A stretch of DNA of 64,000 nt from Candidatus Tectomicrobia bacterium (GTDB taxonomy: Bacteria; UBA8248), in the NCBI GenBank assembly GCA_016192135.1, contig JACPUR010000013.1:124001-188000 (forward strand), read 5' to 3'. The stretch's first letter is position 1. Every line of letters begins with the position of its first letter. A program made the translations under genes and the position numbers. This document shows positions 51,030-59,222 of this stretch, piece after piece. The notes under the pieces were generated by a model, which searched no databases, was not told the DNA's origin, and saw only the letters and a program-made list of their open reading frames with translations.

Positions 51030-52037
51030 CTAATCCACCTTGAAGCCCTTTTCCTTCCAGTACCGCGCCGCTCCGGGATGGGTCTTCATGCCGGTCATCT
51101 GCATGATCTGGAGGAATTCCGGGTCCTTGGCCTGCTCCAAGCCGCTCTTCCATCCGACGGCGATGTTCACCATCAGATCGGCGTTCTTCGGGTCGTAGGT
51201 GTGCCGCGTCACCTCGTAGACGACGTCGTTGGGCACCTGCGTGTTCGATACGAGCATGGACATGTAGACCACCGTGGTGAACGGCTCGTCTTCCATGCCC
51301 TTGTAGAGGTTCGTCTTATACGTCTTCTTGTAGTATCCCTTGCTGTAATCGATGAACGCCTGGATAACGTCGTCGGGCAGGGTCAGGATCCGGATCGGCG
51401 CCGAGTAGGAGGCCTGCAGGATGGCAGGCGCCCCGAGCGGGTTCGGAATGCCGAAGGCATCGAGCTTGCGGTCCACCATGTAGGTCGCCGCGTCGTTCCA
51501 GTTCATGCTGTCCTTGCGGACGCCCTCCCACAGGCCCGCCTTCTTCAAGGCGTACTCGATCATCCAGGCCGAGTTGCTGCCCTTGGGCCCCAGGCTGACG
51601 CGCTTGCCCTTGAGGTCCGCGAAGGTCTTGAGCCCGCCGTCCTTGAGTACCGCCAGCTGCAGGATGGCGTCCCCGGAGGGGCCGATGCCGCGCAGGGTGT
51701 CCCGCGCGCCCGTATCGCGCTCGAAGGGATTGAGCTTGCGCTGCCAAAAGTCCACGAAGGGGCCGCTCGACATGGCGATCTGCACCCGGTTGCGCGCGAC
51801 CAGACGGGTGCCCTCGACGAAGCCGCCCGACTCCCGGTTCGTCGCCTGAAGCATCTTGCTGTTCCGGTTCACCACCTCGGCCACCGCGGCCAGAGCCCGG
51901 TAGGCGTTCGCCCCCTTCCCCGCGCCCGTGACGGTGATGCTGGTGGGCGCGGCTTCCGCCGCCATCGGGACGGCCAGACCGCTGGCGAGGCCAAAGGCCG
52001 CCAGCCAAAGAAGGGAATTCTTGGGCAGCCATTTCAT
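51030..52037 (-). CDS. TAXI family TRAP transporter solute-binding protein
   Basis: A 335-residue periplasmic binding protein. Signal peptide LLWLAAFGLASGLAVPMAAEA, then SITVTGAGKGANAYRALAAVAEVVNRN and the LKGKRVSLGPKGSNSAWM block, the equivalent of the GPxGSG loop in TAXI proteins. GGAGGG precedes the ATG. First gene of the TRAP unit (fused permease next, CocE hydrolase after). TAXI proteins bind glutamate or other carboxylates in the few cases known; the solute here is unknown. Expressed from a perfect TTGACA promoter that shares its -35 region with a divergent alpha/beta hydrolase gene. Confidence 0.9.
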   Translation of the reverse strand: MKWLPKNSLLWLAAFGLASGLAVPMAAEAAPTSITVTGAGKGANAYRALAAVAEVVNRNSKMLQATNRESGGFVEGTRLVARNRVQIAMSSGPFVDFWQRKLNPFERDTGARDTLRGIGPSGDAILQLAVLKDGGLKTFADLKGKRVSLGPKGSNSAWMIEYALKKAGLWEGVRKDSMNWNDAATYMVDRKLDAFGIPNPLGAPAILQASYSAPIRILTLPDDVIQAFIDYSKGYYKKTYKTNLYKGMEDEPFTTVVYMSMLVSNTQVPNDVVYEVTRHTYDPKNADLMVNIAVGWKSGLEQAKDPEFLQIMQMTGMKTHPGAARYWKEKGFKVD

Positions 52038-52092
52038 TTCTCAGCCCTCCTTGAAATGAAAATAATGGCACGAGGATATCTAGGACTTTAAA

Positions 52093-52121
52093 ATCGTAAA
52101 ATGCACAATCGAGGTTGTCAA
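52093..52121 (-). promoter_or_regulatory. sigma70 promoter for the TAXI TRAP operon
   Basis: On the minus strand a perfect TTGACA (52116-52121) and TACGAT (52093-52098), 17-bp spacer, 55 bp before ATG 52037. Confidence 0.6.
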
Positions 52122-52143
52122 CTCAATTCAGACTCATTAATCT
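52115..52143 (+). promoter_or_regulatory. candidate promoter for the alpha/beta hydrolase gene
   Basis: TTGTCA (52115-52120) and TAATCT (52138-52143), 17-bp spacer. Its -35 overlaps the divergent TTGACA on the other strand inside the near-palindrome GTTGTCAAC, so only one polymerase could bind at a time. Confidence 0.45.
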
Positions 52144-52265
52144 GCTTAACAGGTGCCAGGATATCTCACTCACCCGGAAGAGGGAAAAATCCTTCAAAAA
52201 GAGTGTCTTATTTGGCGAGAAAACAGAAAAAACATGCGCCTTCGGAAAGGAGCCAAGAGATTTCC

Positions 52266-53255
52266 ATGAACACGCCAGCCATTGAGTCGGAGGACTTCTT
52301 CATCGGCGCCCTGGATCCCGGCATCCGCCTGCATCTGCGGGAGAAACGCCTAAGAGGGATGAACCGCTTCGAATCCGTTTCCACCCTCCTGATGGTGCCG
52401 GGCCGGGGAGCGCCGGGGCCGGTCTCCTTCGACATCTCCGTCCCCGGATATTCCTGGATGGATTGGATGGCCTCCCGGGGGTGGGACGTTTGGACCCTGT
52501 CCTTCCGCGGGTTCGGCCGCTCGACCAAGCCCCCGGAGATGCTCGACGACCCGGCGGGCCAGCCCCCGGCCCTCCGGGGCCGGACCATGGTGCGCGACGT
52601 CGCCGCGGCGGTGGCGTTCATCCGCGAGAGGCGGGGGGTGGACCGGGTGAATCTCCTCGGCTGGTCGTGGGGCACCACCATCAGCCCCGCTTACACCGCC
52701 GACAACAACGACTCCGTGGGCCGCCTCGCGCTCTATGCCCCCTACTACGCCTATGACAATCCCGCCCGCGCCGCGCGGTTCGAAGATCCGGCCCGGCCGG
52801 GGGAATGGGACGCGAGGCGGGGCGCCTGGAGCTGGGAAACCGAGGAGGACGTGCGCCGAAGGTGGTGGGGGCACATTCCCGGCGAGGCGCACCATGCGTG
52901 GCGGGACGAACGGCTGGCCCGTGCTTATATGGACGAATGGTTCGACCTGGACCCGGAGGGAAGGCACCGCCATCCGCCTGCCATGCGCTCGCCGAACGGC
53001 TCCCTGCTCGACGCCTACGAGCGGTCGAAGAATACTCCCATTTATGACGCGGCGAAGGTGCGGCGGCCGGTCCTTCTTATCTATGGCGACCAGGATGGGG
53101 CATCCAACGAGGTGGAGGCCTGGGGGCTCTACCAGAAGCTCGCCTCTAGCCCGGAAAAGCGCTACATCGTCATCAGCGGCGCCACGCACTTCTTCCAATA
53201 CGAGTTCCGGAGGGAGGTCTTGTTCAAGGAGGTGCAGCTCTTCCTAGAGGGTTGA
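52266..53255 (+). CDS. alpha/beta hydrolase
   Basis: A 329-residue alpha/beta hydrolase. The nucleophile elbow GWSWGTT lies near residue 138, the strand-6 acid in IYGDQDGASNE near 279 and the His in SGATHFFQYE near 305. The N terminus lacks a signal peptide and carries an extra strand region before VPGRGAPGP. ATG 52266 has AAAGGAG at a somewhat long distance; the frame open to 52101 covers the promoter. Single gene, divergent from the TAXI TRAP operon and sharing regulatory DNA with it, so it may hydrolyse the ester or thioester form of the TRAP solute. Convergent with the RACo-like gene. Confidence 0.87.
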   Translation: MNTPAIESEDFFIGALDPGIRLHLREKRLRGMNRFESVSTLLMVPGRGAPGPVSFDISVPGYSWMDWMASRGWDVWTLSFRGFGRSTKPPEMLDDPAGQPPALRGRTMVRDVAAAVAFIRERRGVDRVNLLGWSWGTTISPAYTADNNDSVGRLALYAPYYAYDNPARAARFEDPARPGEWDARRGAWSWETEEDVRRRWWGHIPGEAHHAWRDERLARAYMDEWFDLDPEGRHRHPPAMRSPNGSLLDAYERSKNTPIYDAAKVRRPVLLIYGDQDGASNEVEAWGLYQKLASSPEKRYIVISGATHFFQYEFRREVLFKEVQLFLEG

Positions 53256-53269
53256 CGCGGGAAGAGAGC

Positions 53270-55039
53270 CTATCCCGGGAACGCCAGCTCCTCGATGAAC
53301 GAGTCTTGAAAATCCTTCCGCCCTGCCAGTTCCACATACCGCGCCTTGCTCTTGAGCGATGAGGCGCGCGCCAGCTCCGCCCGGGAGAGGAGGGCGAGGC
53401 GCGCTCCGCTCGCGGCGGCGTTGTTCACGACGCGGACGCGACCGGCGGACTCCCTGGGCAGGAGGCCGATCCTGCACGCCCGTTCCGGGCGCAGATGGGC
53501 GCCGAAGGCCCCGGCGAGACAAACTTCGTCCACCTGCCCCCACCGGAGGCCCGCTTCCTGGAGGAGAAGCTCCGCGCCCGCGCGCACCGCCGCCTTCGCC
53601 GCCTGGAGCTTGCGGACATCTCCCTGGGTCAGGACGACCGCTCCTCCCTTTCCGCCACCGCCCAGGAGAACCCCCCGCCCCCCCTCCTCCTCGATGATGC
53701 GCCGGCGCAGGGGCCCCTCCTTGAGCGCGGCTGCCGCGCGTATCTTCCCCGATGGGTCAACGACGCCCAGGTCGAGAAGGCCCGCAGCCGCCTCGATGAG
53801 TCCCGTCCCGCAGATCCCGGAGGCGGATAGTCCCCCGACCGTGCGGAGGGTGAAGTCCCCTTCGCCTGGTTCCATCGCGCAGATGGCACCCGGGCCCACA
53901 CCCATCCCGCAGCGGATCTCGCCCCCCTCAAATGCCGGGCCGGCCGGGGTCGAGGCGCACCAGATCCCTCCCCCCGGCGTCCCCAACAGGATTTCCACGT
54001 TCGTCCCCAGGTCCAGGGCCAGGCAGACGGACTTCCGCTCCGGCCGGCCGAGCCCCAGGGCGAGCGCCACCCCCACCGCATCCGCGCCGACGAAGCCGGC
54101 GAGCAGAGGGAGGAAATGCGCCTCCGCCGAGGCCGGCAGGCGGAGACCCGCTTCCCGGGGGCGGAAAGGAACACCTCCATCCGCCAGGGGCGCGTAGGGC
54201 GCCGTGCCGAAGGATTCCACCGGCATCCCCAGGAACAGGTGGTGCATCACGCTGTTTCCCGCGAAGACCAGCCCGGCGACCTGGCTCCGGCGCGCCCGGA
54301 TGGAGCGGAGCAGGTCCGTGAGAAGGAAATCGACGTCGTGGCGGACGGCGCGGGTGAGTTCCTCCCCGGCGCCCCCTCCGCCCGTCTCCCGGGGGCTGGC
54401 CGCCAGCACCCGCGTCATCAGGTCGGCGCCCCAGGTGCGCTGGCTGTTCGGCCTCGAAGCCTCGGCCAGCAGGGCGCCCGTTTCCAGGTCGATGAGATAG
54501 CCGCACAAATTGGTGGTGCCGATGTCCACCACCGCGCCGTACGCCTTCGCCTGCGATGAAATTCCATTCCCGCAGCACCAGGGATCAATGCGCAGCGGAA
54601 GCGAGGTGTCCATCGTCTTGGGGACGGGGCTCTCCCCGGGCGGCGGGGCGAGGACGGCGAGCCTCCCCTCCACCCGGACCTGACAGGCCAGGCGCCATCC
54701 CGCCCGCAACTCTTCCCGGGAGAGCTGGAGAGCCTCGGCGGGATTGGGAGGTCCAAGCCAGGCGGGCGGCCCCTGGTTCGGGTCCGCGCTCCCCAGAGGA
54801 ATGACCCGGCAGCGGGTGCATTTGCCGAAGCCGCCGCAGTCGGTCGCGATGGGAAAGCCGGCGGTCCGGGCGCCCTCGAGAATGGTGGCGCCTTCGGCGA
54901 GCCAGCCGCGGCGGGCGGGCTCACCGGAGAGAGGAGAGGCGCCCTCGGAACTCTCCGGGGAGAGACGGTAGAAAAGGACCTCGAAGCGATTTTCCCCGTC
55001 CTCCTCCCCAGGGGCGGAGGCTCTCTCAGTAGCGGCCAT
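53270..55039 (-). CDS. RACo-like ATP-dependent corrinoid reactivation protein (ASKHA, 2Fe-2S)
   Basis: A 589-residue protein of the RamA/RACo-type (DUF4445) family that re-reduces inactive Co(II) corrinoid in methyltransferase systems. An N-terminal [2Fe-2S] domain has C68, C74, C77 (CGGFGKCTRC) and C119; a linker follows, then the ASKHA ATPase domain from about residue 165 (GAVVDIGTTNLCGYLID), with LDLGTNVEILLG near 330 and a late VCLAGAFGAHL. It overlaps the UroD-type gene by 14 bp and has a weak ribosome site, so translation is probably coupled. In the same operon are a corrinoid protein and two methyltransferases, which fixes its likely role: keeping that corrinoid protein in the active Co(I) state. 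Confidence 0.9.
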   Translation of the reverse strand: MAATERASAPGEEDGENRFEVLFYRLSPESSEGASPLSGEPARRGWLAEGATILEGARTAGFPIATDCGGFGKCTRCRVIPLGSADPNQGPPAWLGPPNPAEALQLSREELRAGWRLACQVRVEGRLAVLAPPPGESPVPKTMDTSLPLRIDPWCCGNGISSQAKAYGAVVDIGTTNLCGYLIDLETGALLAEASRPNSQRTWGADLMTRVLAASPRETGGGGAGEELTRAVRHDVDFLLTDLLRSIRARRSQVAGLVFAGNSVMHHLFLGMPVESFGTAPYAPLADGGVPFRPREAGLRLPASAEAHFLPLLAGFVGADAVGVALALGLGRPERKSVCLALDLGTNVEILLGTPGGGIWCASTPAGPAFEGGEIRCGMGVGPGAICAMEPGEGDFTLRTVGGLSASGICGTGLIEAAAGLLDLGVVDPSGKIRAAAALKEGPLRRRIIEEEGGRGVLLGGGGKGGAVVLTQGDVRKLQAAKAAVRAGAELLLQEAGLRWGQVDEVCLAGAFGAHLRPERACRIGLLPRESAGRVRVVNNAAASGARLALLSRAELARASSLKSKARYVELAGRKDFQDSFIEELAFPG

Positions 55040-56186
55040 ATTCCATCGCGGCTTCGAACATGGCGCAGACGTTCTCGGGAGGGACCTCGTCCTGGATGTT
55101 GTGGACGAAGTTCAGGACATAGCCGCCGCCGGGGGCGAGATCCCCGATGCGCCGCTTCACCTCTTCAAAGATCTCGGCGCGGGTGCCGAACGGGATCACG
55201 CGCCCGGTGTCGATGCCCCCCCAGAAGAACAGGTCCTTGCCGAACTCCCGCTTGAGCCGGGCGGTGTCCCCCATATTCTTGGCGGAAACCTGCACAGGGT
55301 TCAGGCCGTCCACCCCCACCTCGATCAGGTGGGGGAGGAACATGTCGATGCAGCCGTCGCAATGGTAGAGGAGCTTTCCTTCGGGCGCCGCCCGTTTCAT
55401 CGCGTCGAAAAGGATTTTCTGGCGAGGCTTCACGAATTCCTTGTACATCTGCATCGAGATCATGGGGCCGTTCTGCGTTCCCAGGTCATCTCCCAGCAGG
55501 AAAACATCCACGTAGCCCCTCGTCTCCTCCAAGGCGCGCCCGATCATCTCCAGCTTGATCTCGACAACCTTGTCGAGAAGCGCGTGGATGAACTTCTTGT
55601 TCGTCACGAGGTCGGAGTAGAACTCGCCGAAGCCTCGCAGCCATTCGGCTTCCGCCCAGAATCCGCCGCGCGGGTAGAAGACCACCGCGTAATCCGTCTC
55701 CTCATGGAGCTTCCTCGCTCTCTCCCTCAGGCCGCGGTAGAGGCCCGGGTCCTTCGGATCGGGCCACGGGAAGCGCCGGAGCGCTTCGAGGGTTCCGTTC
55801 CCGTCTCCCTCGAATGGCCCCTTCAGGAGAAAATAGGAGTTCGATTCCTCGGTCTTTTCCCACTGGACGCCCCATTCGTCCTGATAAGTGCGCGGGCCGA
55901 TTTGGATGTCCCGCCAGTCCTCCGAGGGGCCGAGGAGCAGGGGGCGCGTGTCCACGTGGAAGCGCCCGAGGATCTCCTCATCCACGAAGGCGACCTGCCC
56001 CTGCTTGGTCATGATGCGCGTCTCGGCTTCGACCCCCATGAAGCGCTTCAGCTTCTCGTAGGCCAGCGCCGAGATGCTGCTGACCGAGGTCGAGCCGAAG
56101 TCGATCGGGACCCGGTCCGCCTCCTGGTGGCTGATCGCCCGCCGGACCCGCTCCCTCGGGGTCGGCGCCCCGTTTCGGGAAGTCAT
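55026..56186 (-). CDS. UroD-family (MtaA/MtbA-like) methyltransferase
   Basis: A 386-residue protein of the uroporphyrinogen decarboxylase superfamily in the branch used as corrinoid methyltransferases rather than haem enzymes. The RxxxxHxEADRVPIDFG opening and a late YHCDGCIDM segment, with His and two Cys suitable for zinc, fit MtaA/MtbA-like or methoxyl/N-methyl demethylases. ATG 56186 follows GGGAGA; GTG-led extension to 56237 overlaps the corrinoid gene. It lies 20 bp after the corrinoid protein and overlaps RACo by 14 bp. It most likely transfers a methyl group between a substrate and the corrinoid protein. Confidence 0.88.
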   Translation of the reverse strand: MTSRNGAPTPRERVRRAISHQEADRVPIDFGSTSVSSISALAYEKLKRFMGVEAETRIMTKQGQVAFVDEEILGRFHVDTRPLLLGPSEDWRDIQIGPRTYQDEWGVQWEKTEESNSYFLLKGPFEGDGNGTLEALRRFPWPDPKDPGLYRGLRERARKLHEETDYAVVFYPRGGFWAEAEWLRGFGEFYSDLVTNKKFIHALLDKVVEIKLEMIGRALEETRGYVDVFLLGDDLGTQNGPMISMQMYKEFVKPRQKILFDAMKRAAPEGKLLYHCDGCIDMFLPHLIEVGVDGLNPVQVSAKNMGDTARLKREFGKDLFFWGGIDTGRVIPFGTRAEIFEEVKRRIGDLAPGGGYVLNFVHNIQDEVPPENVCAMFEAAMEYGRY

Positions 56187-56206
56187 CTTAGGTATCTCCC
56201 ATGGGC

Positions 56207-56860
56207 TCAGAGCGCCCGGACGTGGGCCGGCGCGCACAGCGCCTTGAAGCGGTCCACGGCGACGGCTGCGTCCTTGGCGTAGCCGTCCGCCCCAATCTTC
56301 CTGGAGTAGGCTTCGTCGAGGGGGGCGCCGCCGACCACGATCCGGACCTCCGGCCCGAACGGAGCCCGGCGGATCTCCTGAATGATGCCACTCATGCGGT
56401 TCATGGTGGTGGTGAGGAGGGCCGACATGCCCAGCAGGCGCGCCCCCGTCCGCTCAATCGCTTGGATGAATTTCTCGGCGCCCGCGTTCACGCCCAGGTC
56501 GGTCACCTCGAATCCGGCGCCCCGGAGCATCATGGCCACCAGGTTCTTTCCGATATCGTGCATGTCGCCCTTCACCGTTCCGATGACCACCTTGCCGAGC
56601 GGCTTCACGCCCGTGGCCTCCAGCAGGGGGCGGAGCAGCTCCATGGCGGCCGTCATGACCTTCGCGGCCGCCATGAGCTCGGGAATGAACGCCTCTCCTC
56701 GGCCGAACTGGTCGCCGAGGATGTTGATCCCGGGGATCAATCCCTCGTTGAGGATCGCCACCGCGCCCCGGCCCGCATCCAGCTCGGCCCGGATCAGCCT
56801 GAGCACGGCTTCCTTGTCGCCCGATACGACTCCCTGCGTCAGCTCTGTATCGTGTGGCAT
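56207..56860 (-). CDS. corrinoid (B12-binding) methyltransferase protein
   Basis: A 217-residue corrinoid protein of the MtaC/MtbC/MttC type: an N-terminal helical cap (residues 1-~85, LNEGLIPGINILGDQF and FIPELMAAAKVM) and a Rossmann B12 domain. The base-off ligand motif DxHxxG is D99-M-H101-D-I-G104 in KGDMHDIGKNLV; GLGVN-equivalent DLGVNA and VGGAPL follow. It carries the methyl group between the two methyltransferases of the operon. Lies 42 bp after the homocysteine methyltransferase gene and 20 bp before the UroD-type gene. Confidence 0.93.
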   Translation of the reverse strand: MPHDTELTQGVVSGDKEAVLRLIRAELDAGRGAVAILNEGLIPGINILGDQFGRGEAFIPELMAAAKVMTAAMELLRPLLEATGVKPLGKVVIGTVKGDMHDIGKNLVAMMLRGAGFEVTDLGVNAGAEKFIQAIERTGARLLGMSALLTTTMNRMSGIIQEIRRAPFGPEVRIVVGGAPLDEAYSRKIGADGYAKDAAVAVDRFKALCAPAHVRAL

Positions 56861-56902
56861 GGCTCTCCTCTTTGCGACGCGGGTTTCCTCGTCCGCCCCG
56901 GT

Positions 56903-57790
56903 TCAATTGCCCCGCCGCAGCGCCTCGCTCATGGCGCGGATGTGGGCGGGCGTCGTCCCGCAACACCCTCCGATGTACCGGGCTCCCCCCTCGCGGCATC
57001 GGACCGCGTGGGCGGCCATCTCCCGGGCGCCCGCCTCGTAGCGGACCTCCCCCTCCCTCGCCCGAGGGATCCCCGCGTTGGACTGGACGATGAGGGGGAG
57101 GCCGGGATTCGCCAGGCTCATCTCATTGAGAATCTTCTCCATCTCGGAGGGGCCGTTGCCGCAGTTGGATCCGATCGCCCGGATGCCGGCCCCCGCCATC
57201 TCCAGGGCGGCCCGTCTCGGGGAAACCCCCATCATGGTGCGGCCGTGCGTATCGAAGGTCATGGTGCAGAAGACGGGCAGTCCGCAGGCCACGCGAGCCC
57301 CCTCCGCCCCGGCGCGAACTTCCTCCAGGTCGCTCATCGTCTCGAGCAAGATGAAATCCGCCCCGCCCTCGGCGAGCCCCCGGCACTGTTCGGCGAAGAT
57401 GTCCCGGGCGTCCTCGAAGGAGAGCTCCCCCACCGGCTGGAGAAGCGCGCCCGTCGGCCCCGCCGATCCCGCCACCAGCACCCGCCGCCCCGAGCCGTCC
57501 GCCGCTTCCCGGGCAATTCCGGCGCCCGCCTGGTTCAGCTCCCTCGTGCATCCATTCAGGCCGTGAAGGGAGAGACGGAAACGGTTTCCGCCAAAGGTAT
57601 TTGTGGTCACGACATCGGCCCCGGCGGCGATGTAGGCCTCATGGATGGAGCGGACGACCTTGGGACTCGCCGTATTCAGCCGCTCCGGGGCGTCGCCCGG
57701 CTCCAGGCCGGCGGCCTGGAGCATGGTGCCCATCGCGCCGTCTCCGATGAGAAGGCCGCTTCCCGCAAGCCATTCGTCCAGAAGGCTCAT
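56903..57790 (-). CDS. homocysteine S-methyltransferase family protein
   Basis: A 295-residue BhmT/MetH-N-terminal-type methyltransferase. The zinc ligands that bind the homocysteine thiolate are all present: C210 (SNCGNGP), C276 and C277 (GGCCGTTP). GDGAMGTMLQ near residue 17 and TNTFGGNR near 63 match the family. ATG 57790 has GGAAGTTCC upstream; the frame is open to 57838 without support. It is the first gene of the corrinoid operon. In MetH this domain receives methyl from corrinoid; here the corrinoid protein is a separate gene right behind, so a split methionine synthase function is likely. Thiol substrates other than homocysteine are possible. Confidence 0.9.
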   Translation of the reverse strand: MSLLDEWLAGSGLLIGDGAMGTMLQAAGLEPGDAPERLNTASPKVVRSIHEAYIAAGADVVTTNTFGGNRFRLSLHGLNGCTRELNQAGAGIAREAADGSGRRVLVAGSAGPTGALLQPVGELSFEDARDIFAEQCRGLAEGGADFILLETMSDLEEVRAGAEGARVACGLPVFCTMTFDTHGRTMMGVSPRRAALEMAGAGIRAIGSNCGNGPSEMEKILNEMSLANPGLPLIVQSNAGIPRAREGEVRYEAGAREMAAHAVRCREGGARYIGGCCGTTPAHIRAMSEALRRGN

Positions 57791-58129
57791 CTCTGGAACT
57801 TCCCCGGCAATGCTTCCCTCAACAGCCCCGGCGACCATCAGTATTTAAGAGTAACATATCCTGTATAGGCCCAAAAACTTCCTCTTGCCCCGGGATGTAA
57901 CCGCCTGGTTTCCCCCAGCCTGCATTCGGCGCAGGTTCCGGCCATGCATAAACCGATGGCGCCTTAAAAGGGGGCCAAAAATCGCACAGATCAGGCAGCG
58001 GCCGGGCCACGCCAGGGCCGGCCGGTTCCCGTGCGGGCGGCCTGATAGGCCCGGGGAACAGGGGATTGGACTGGAAAAACCGGGGGCCTCCCGCTTTATC
58101 GCGGGACGGCCCCCGGTGGATCGGATGCT
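57791..58129 (-). other. leader region of the corrinoid operon with possible RNA structure
   Basis: No gene. On the minus strand two adjacent hairpins occur at 57905-57935: CCTGC/GCAGG and CTGG/CCAG. AACC/GGTT (57899-57902 with 57934-57937) could form an outer helix that competes with the first. I see no B12 box (the conserved GCCACTG-type motif) and no SAM-I riboswitch core. The A/T-rich stretch 57838-57880 may hold the promoter. The sugar-operon terminator lies at 58076-58117. Confidence 0.4.
58076..58117 (-). terminator. intrinsic terminator of the sugar ABC operon
   Basis: On the minus strand an ACCGGGGGCC / GGCCCCCGGT outer stem (58079-58088 with 58108-58117) and CCCGC/GCGGG inner stem (58090-58094 with 58101-58105), loop TTTATC, followed by GTTTTTCC. 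Twelve bases after the binding protein stop. Confidence 0.85.
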
Positions 58130-59161
58130 TTAGTTGAGTTTGGCCTTCCAGCCTTCCGGCGGGTTGTTGCCGTCGAAGTCGTAGCTGTCCACGTTCTTGG
58201 GCGTGACGATGACGGTCCGGTTCCACGTCATCCCAGGCACCTTCTGCCCCAGGGCCATCTTCACGGCCAAGCGCATGGCATCCCTCGCCATGTTCACGGG
58301 CGTGTTGGGCACCAGGACCTGTACATAACCCTCCCGTAGGGCTTGCTCCTGATGCTTGGCGATGTCCTGACAGGAGACCATCACGTCGCCCGGCTTCTTG
58401 CCGCGGGCCTTGAGGGCCTGCACGACCCCCTGCTGAATCAGGCCGCCGAAGCAGTACACCCCCTTCAGGTCGGGATGGGCTTGGAGGATATCCTCCATGT
58501 TCTTGAGGCCCTCGGCCGGATCGCTGGCGGACCACTTGGTGACCACGACCTTGATGCCCTTGAAGCGCCGGAGATATTCGAGCGCGCCGTCGTAGCGCCA
58601 CTTGGCCGCGTCGGCCCCCGGAGGGCCAGGGAGCATGGCCACCTTGCCCTTGCCTCCGATGGCTTCCGCCAGCCCTGCCCCGTTCAGCATCCCGATTTCG
58701 TAGTCCGACTTCATCACCTGCACCGCGACCGGCGTGCGGAGAGCGATGTTGTCCACGACCACGGGAATCTTGGCCGTGACCGCCTTTTTGTACGTCGGCA
58801 CCATGCCCGTGCTGCTGACTGCGTTGAGGATGATGGCATCCGGTTTCGTCTGGATCGCATCCTCGAACTGCTGGATCTGCTTGCTCAGGAAGGCATAGCC
58901 GCCCGCGTCGAAAATCTGGAAGGTCACGCCCAGCCGCTTCGCCTCGTCCTCGTATCCGTACCACTTCGACTGGAAGTAGGGGTCCGGCCCGTTGGGGATG
59001 AAGACCACCACCCGGATCTTCTTGCCGGCCGGGACCTTGGGGGCGGCCACCGCCGCCGCGTAGTGATCCTCCGCCGCCCATAGTTCGGGGACCGGGCCCA
59101 GGAGCAGCATCGCCAGGGGCACTGCCAGCAGGGCCAGCCACAGCATCTTTCGTCGTGTCAT
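58130..59161 (-). CDS. sugar-type ABC solute-binding protein (RbsB-like)
   Basis: A 343-residue periplasmic binding protein of the peripl_BP_4 (RbsB/LacI-fold) class. Signal peptide MLWLALLAVPLAMLLLGPV ending near AEDHY, then KIRVVVFIPNGPDPYFQSKWYG, the usual first lobe. IDAIILNAVSS-type hinge (PDAIILNAVSSTGM) and a second lobe with GVYCFGGLIQQGVVQ follow. GGAGGAAG precedes the ATG. It is the last gene of the ATPase - permease - permease - binding protein operon, an uncommon order, and is followed directly by a strong terminator. The ligand is unknown: the family binds pentoses, autoinducer-2, polyols and purines. Confidence 0.88.
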   Translation of the reverse strand: MTRRKMLWLALLAVPLAMLLLGPVPELWAAEDHYAAAVAAPKVPAGKKIRVVVFIPNGPDPYFQSKWYGYEDEAKRLGVTFQIFDAGGYAFLSKQIQQFEDAIQTKPDAIILNAVSSTGMVPTYKKAVTAKIPVVVDNIALRTPVAVQVMKSDYEIGMLNGAGLAEAIGGKGKVAMLPGPPGADAAKWRYDGALEYLRRFKGIKVVVTKWSASDPAEGLKNMEDILQAHPDLKGVYCFGGLIQQGVVQALKARGKKPGDVMVSCQDIAKHQEQALREGYVQVLVPNTPVNMARDAMRLAVKMALGQKVPGMTWNRTVIVTPKNVDSYDFDGNNPPEGWKAKLN

Positions 59162-59222
59162 AGCGTCTTCCTCCCGATTCGACTCGACCGCCACGGAACC
59201 TGCAACTCCCTTTTCTCTCCCG

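Larger units (their letters stand above)
52067..52166. repeat. paired GGATATCT operator-like sites flanking a divergent promoter
   Basis: GGCACGAGGATATCT (52067-52081) and GGTGCCAGGATATCT (52152-52166) agree at 12 of 15 positions and lie at nearly equal distance outside the two -10 elements, close to both start points. This is the layout of a regulator that would control both divergent units. No regulator gene is adjacent. Confidence 0.5.

Noticed and set aside
57791-58074. cobalamin or SAM riboswitch
   Set aside because: Looked for because of the corrinoid operon; neither the B12 box nor the SAM-I core is recognisable.
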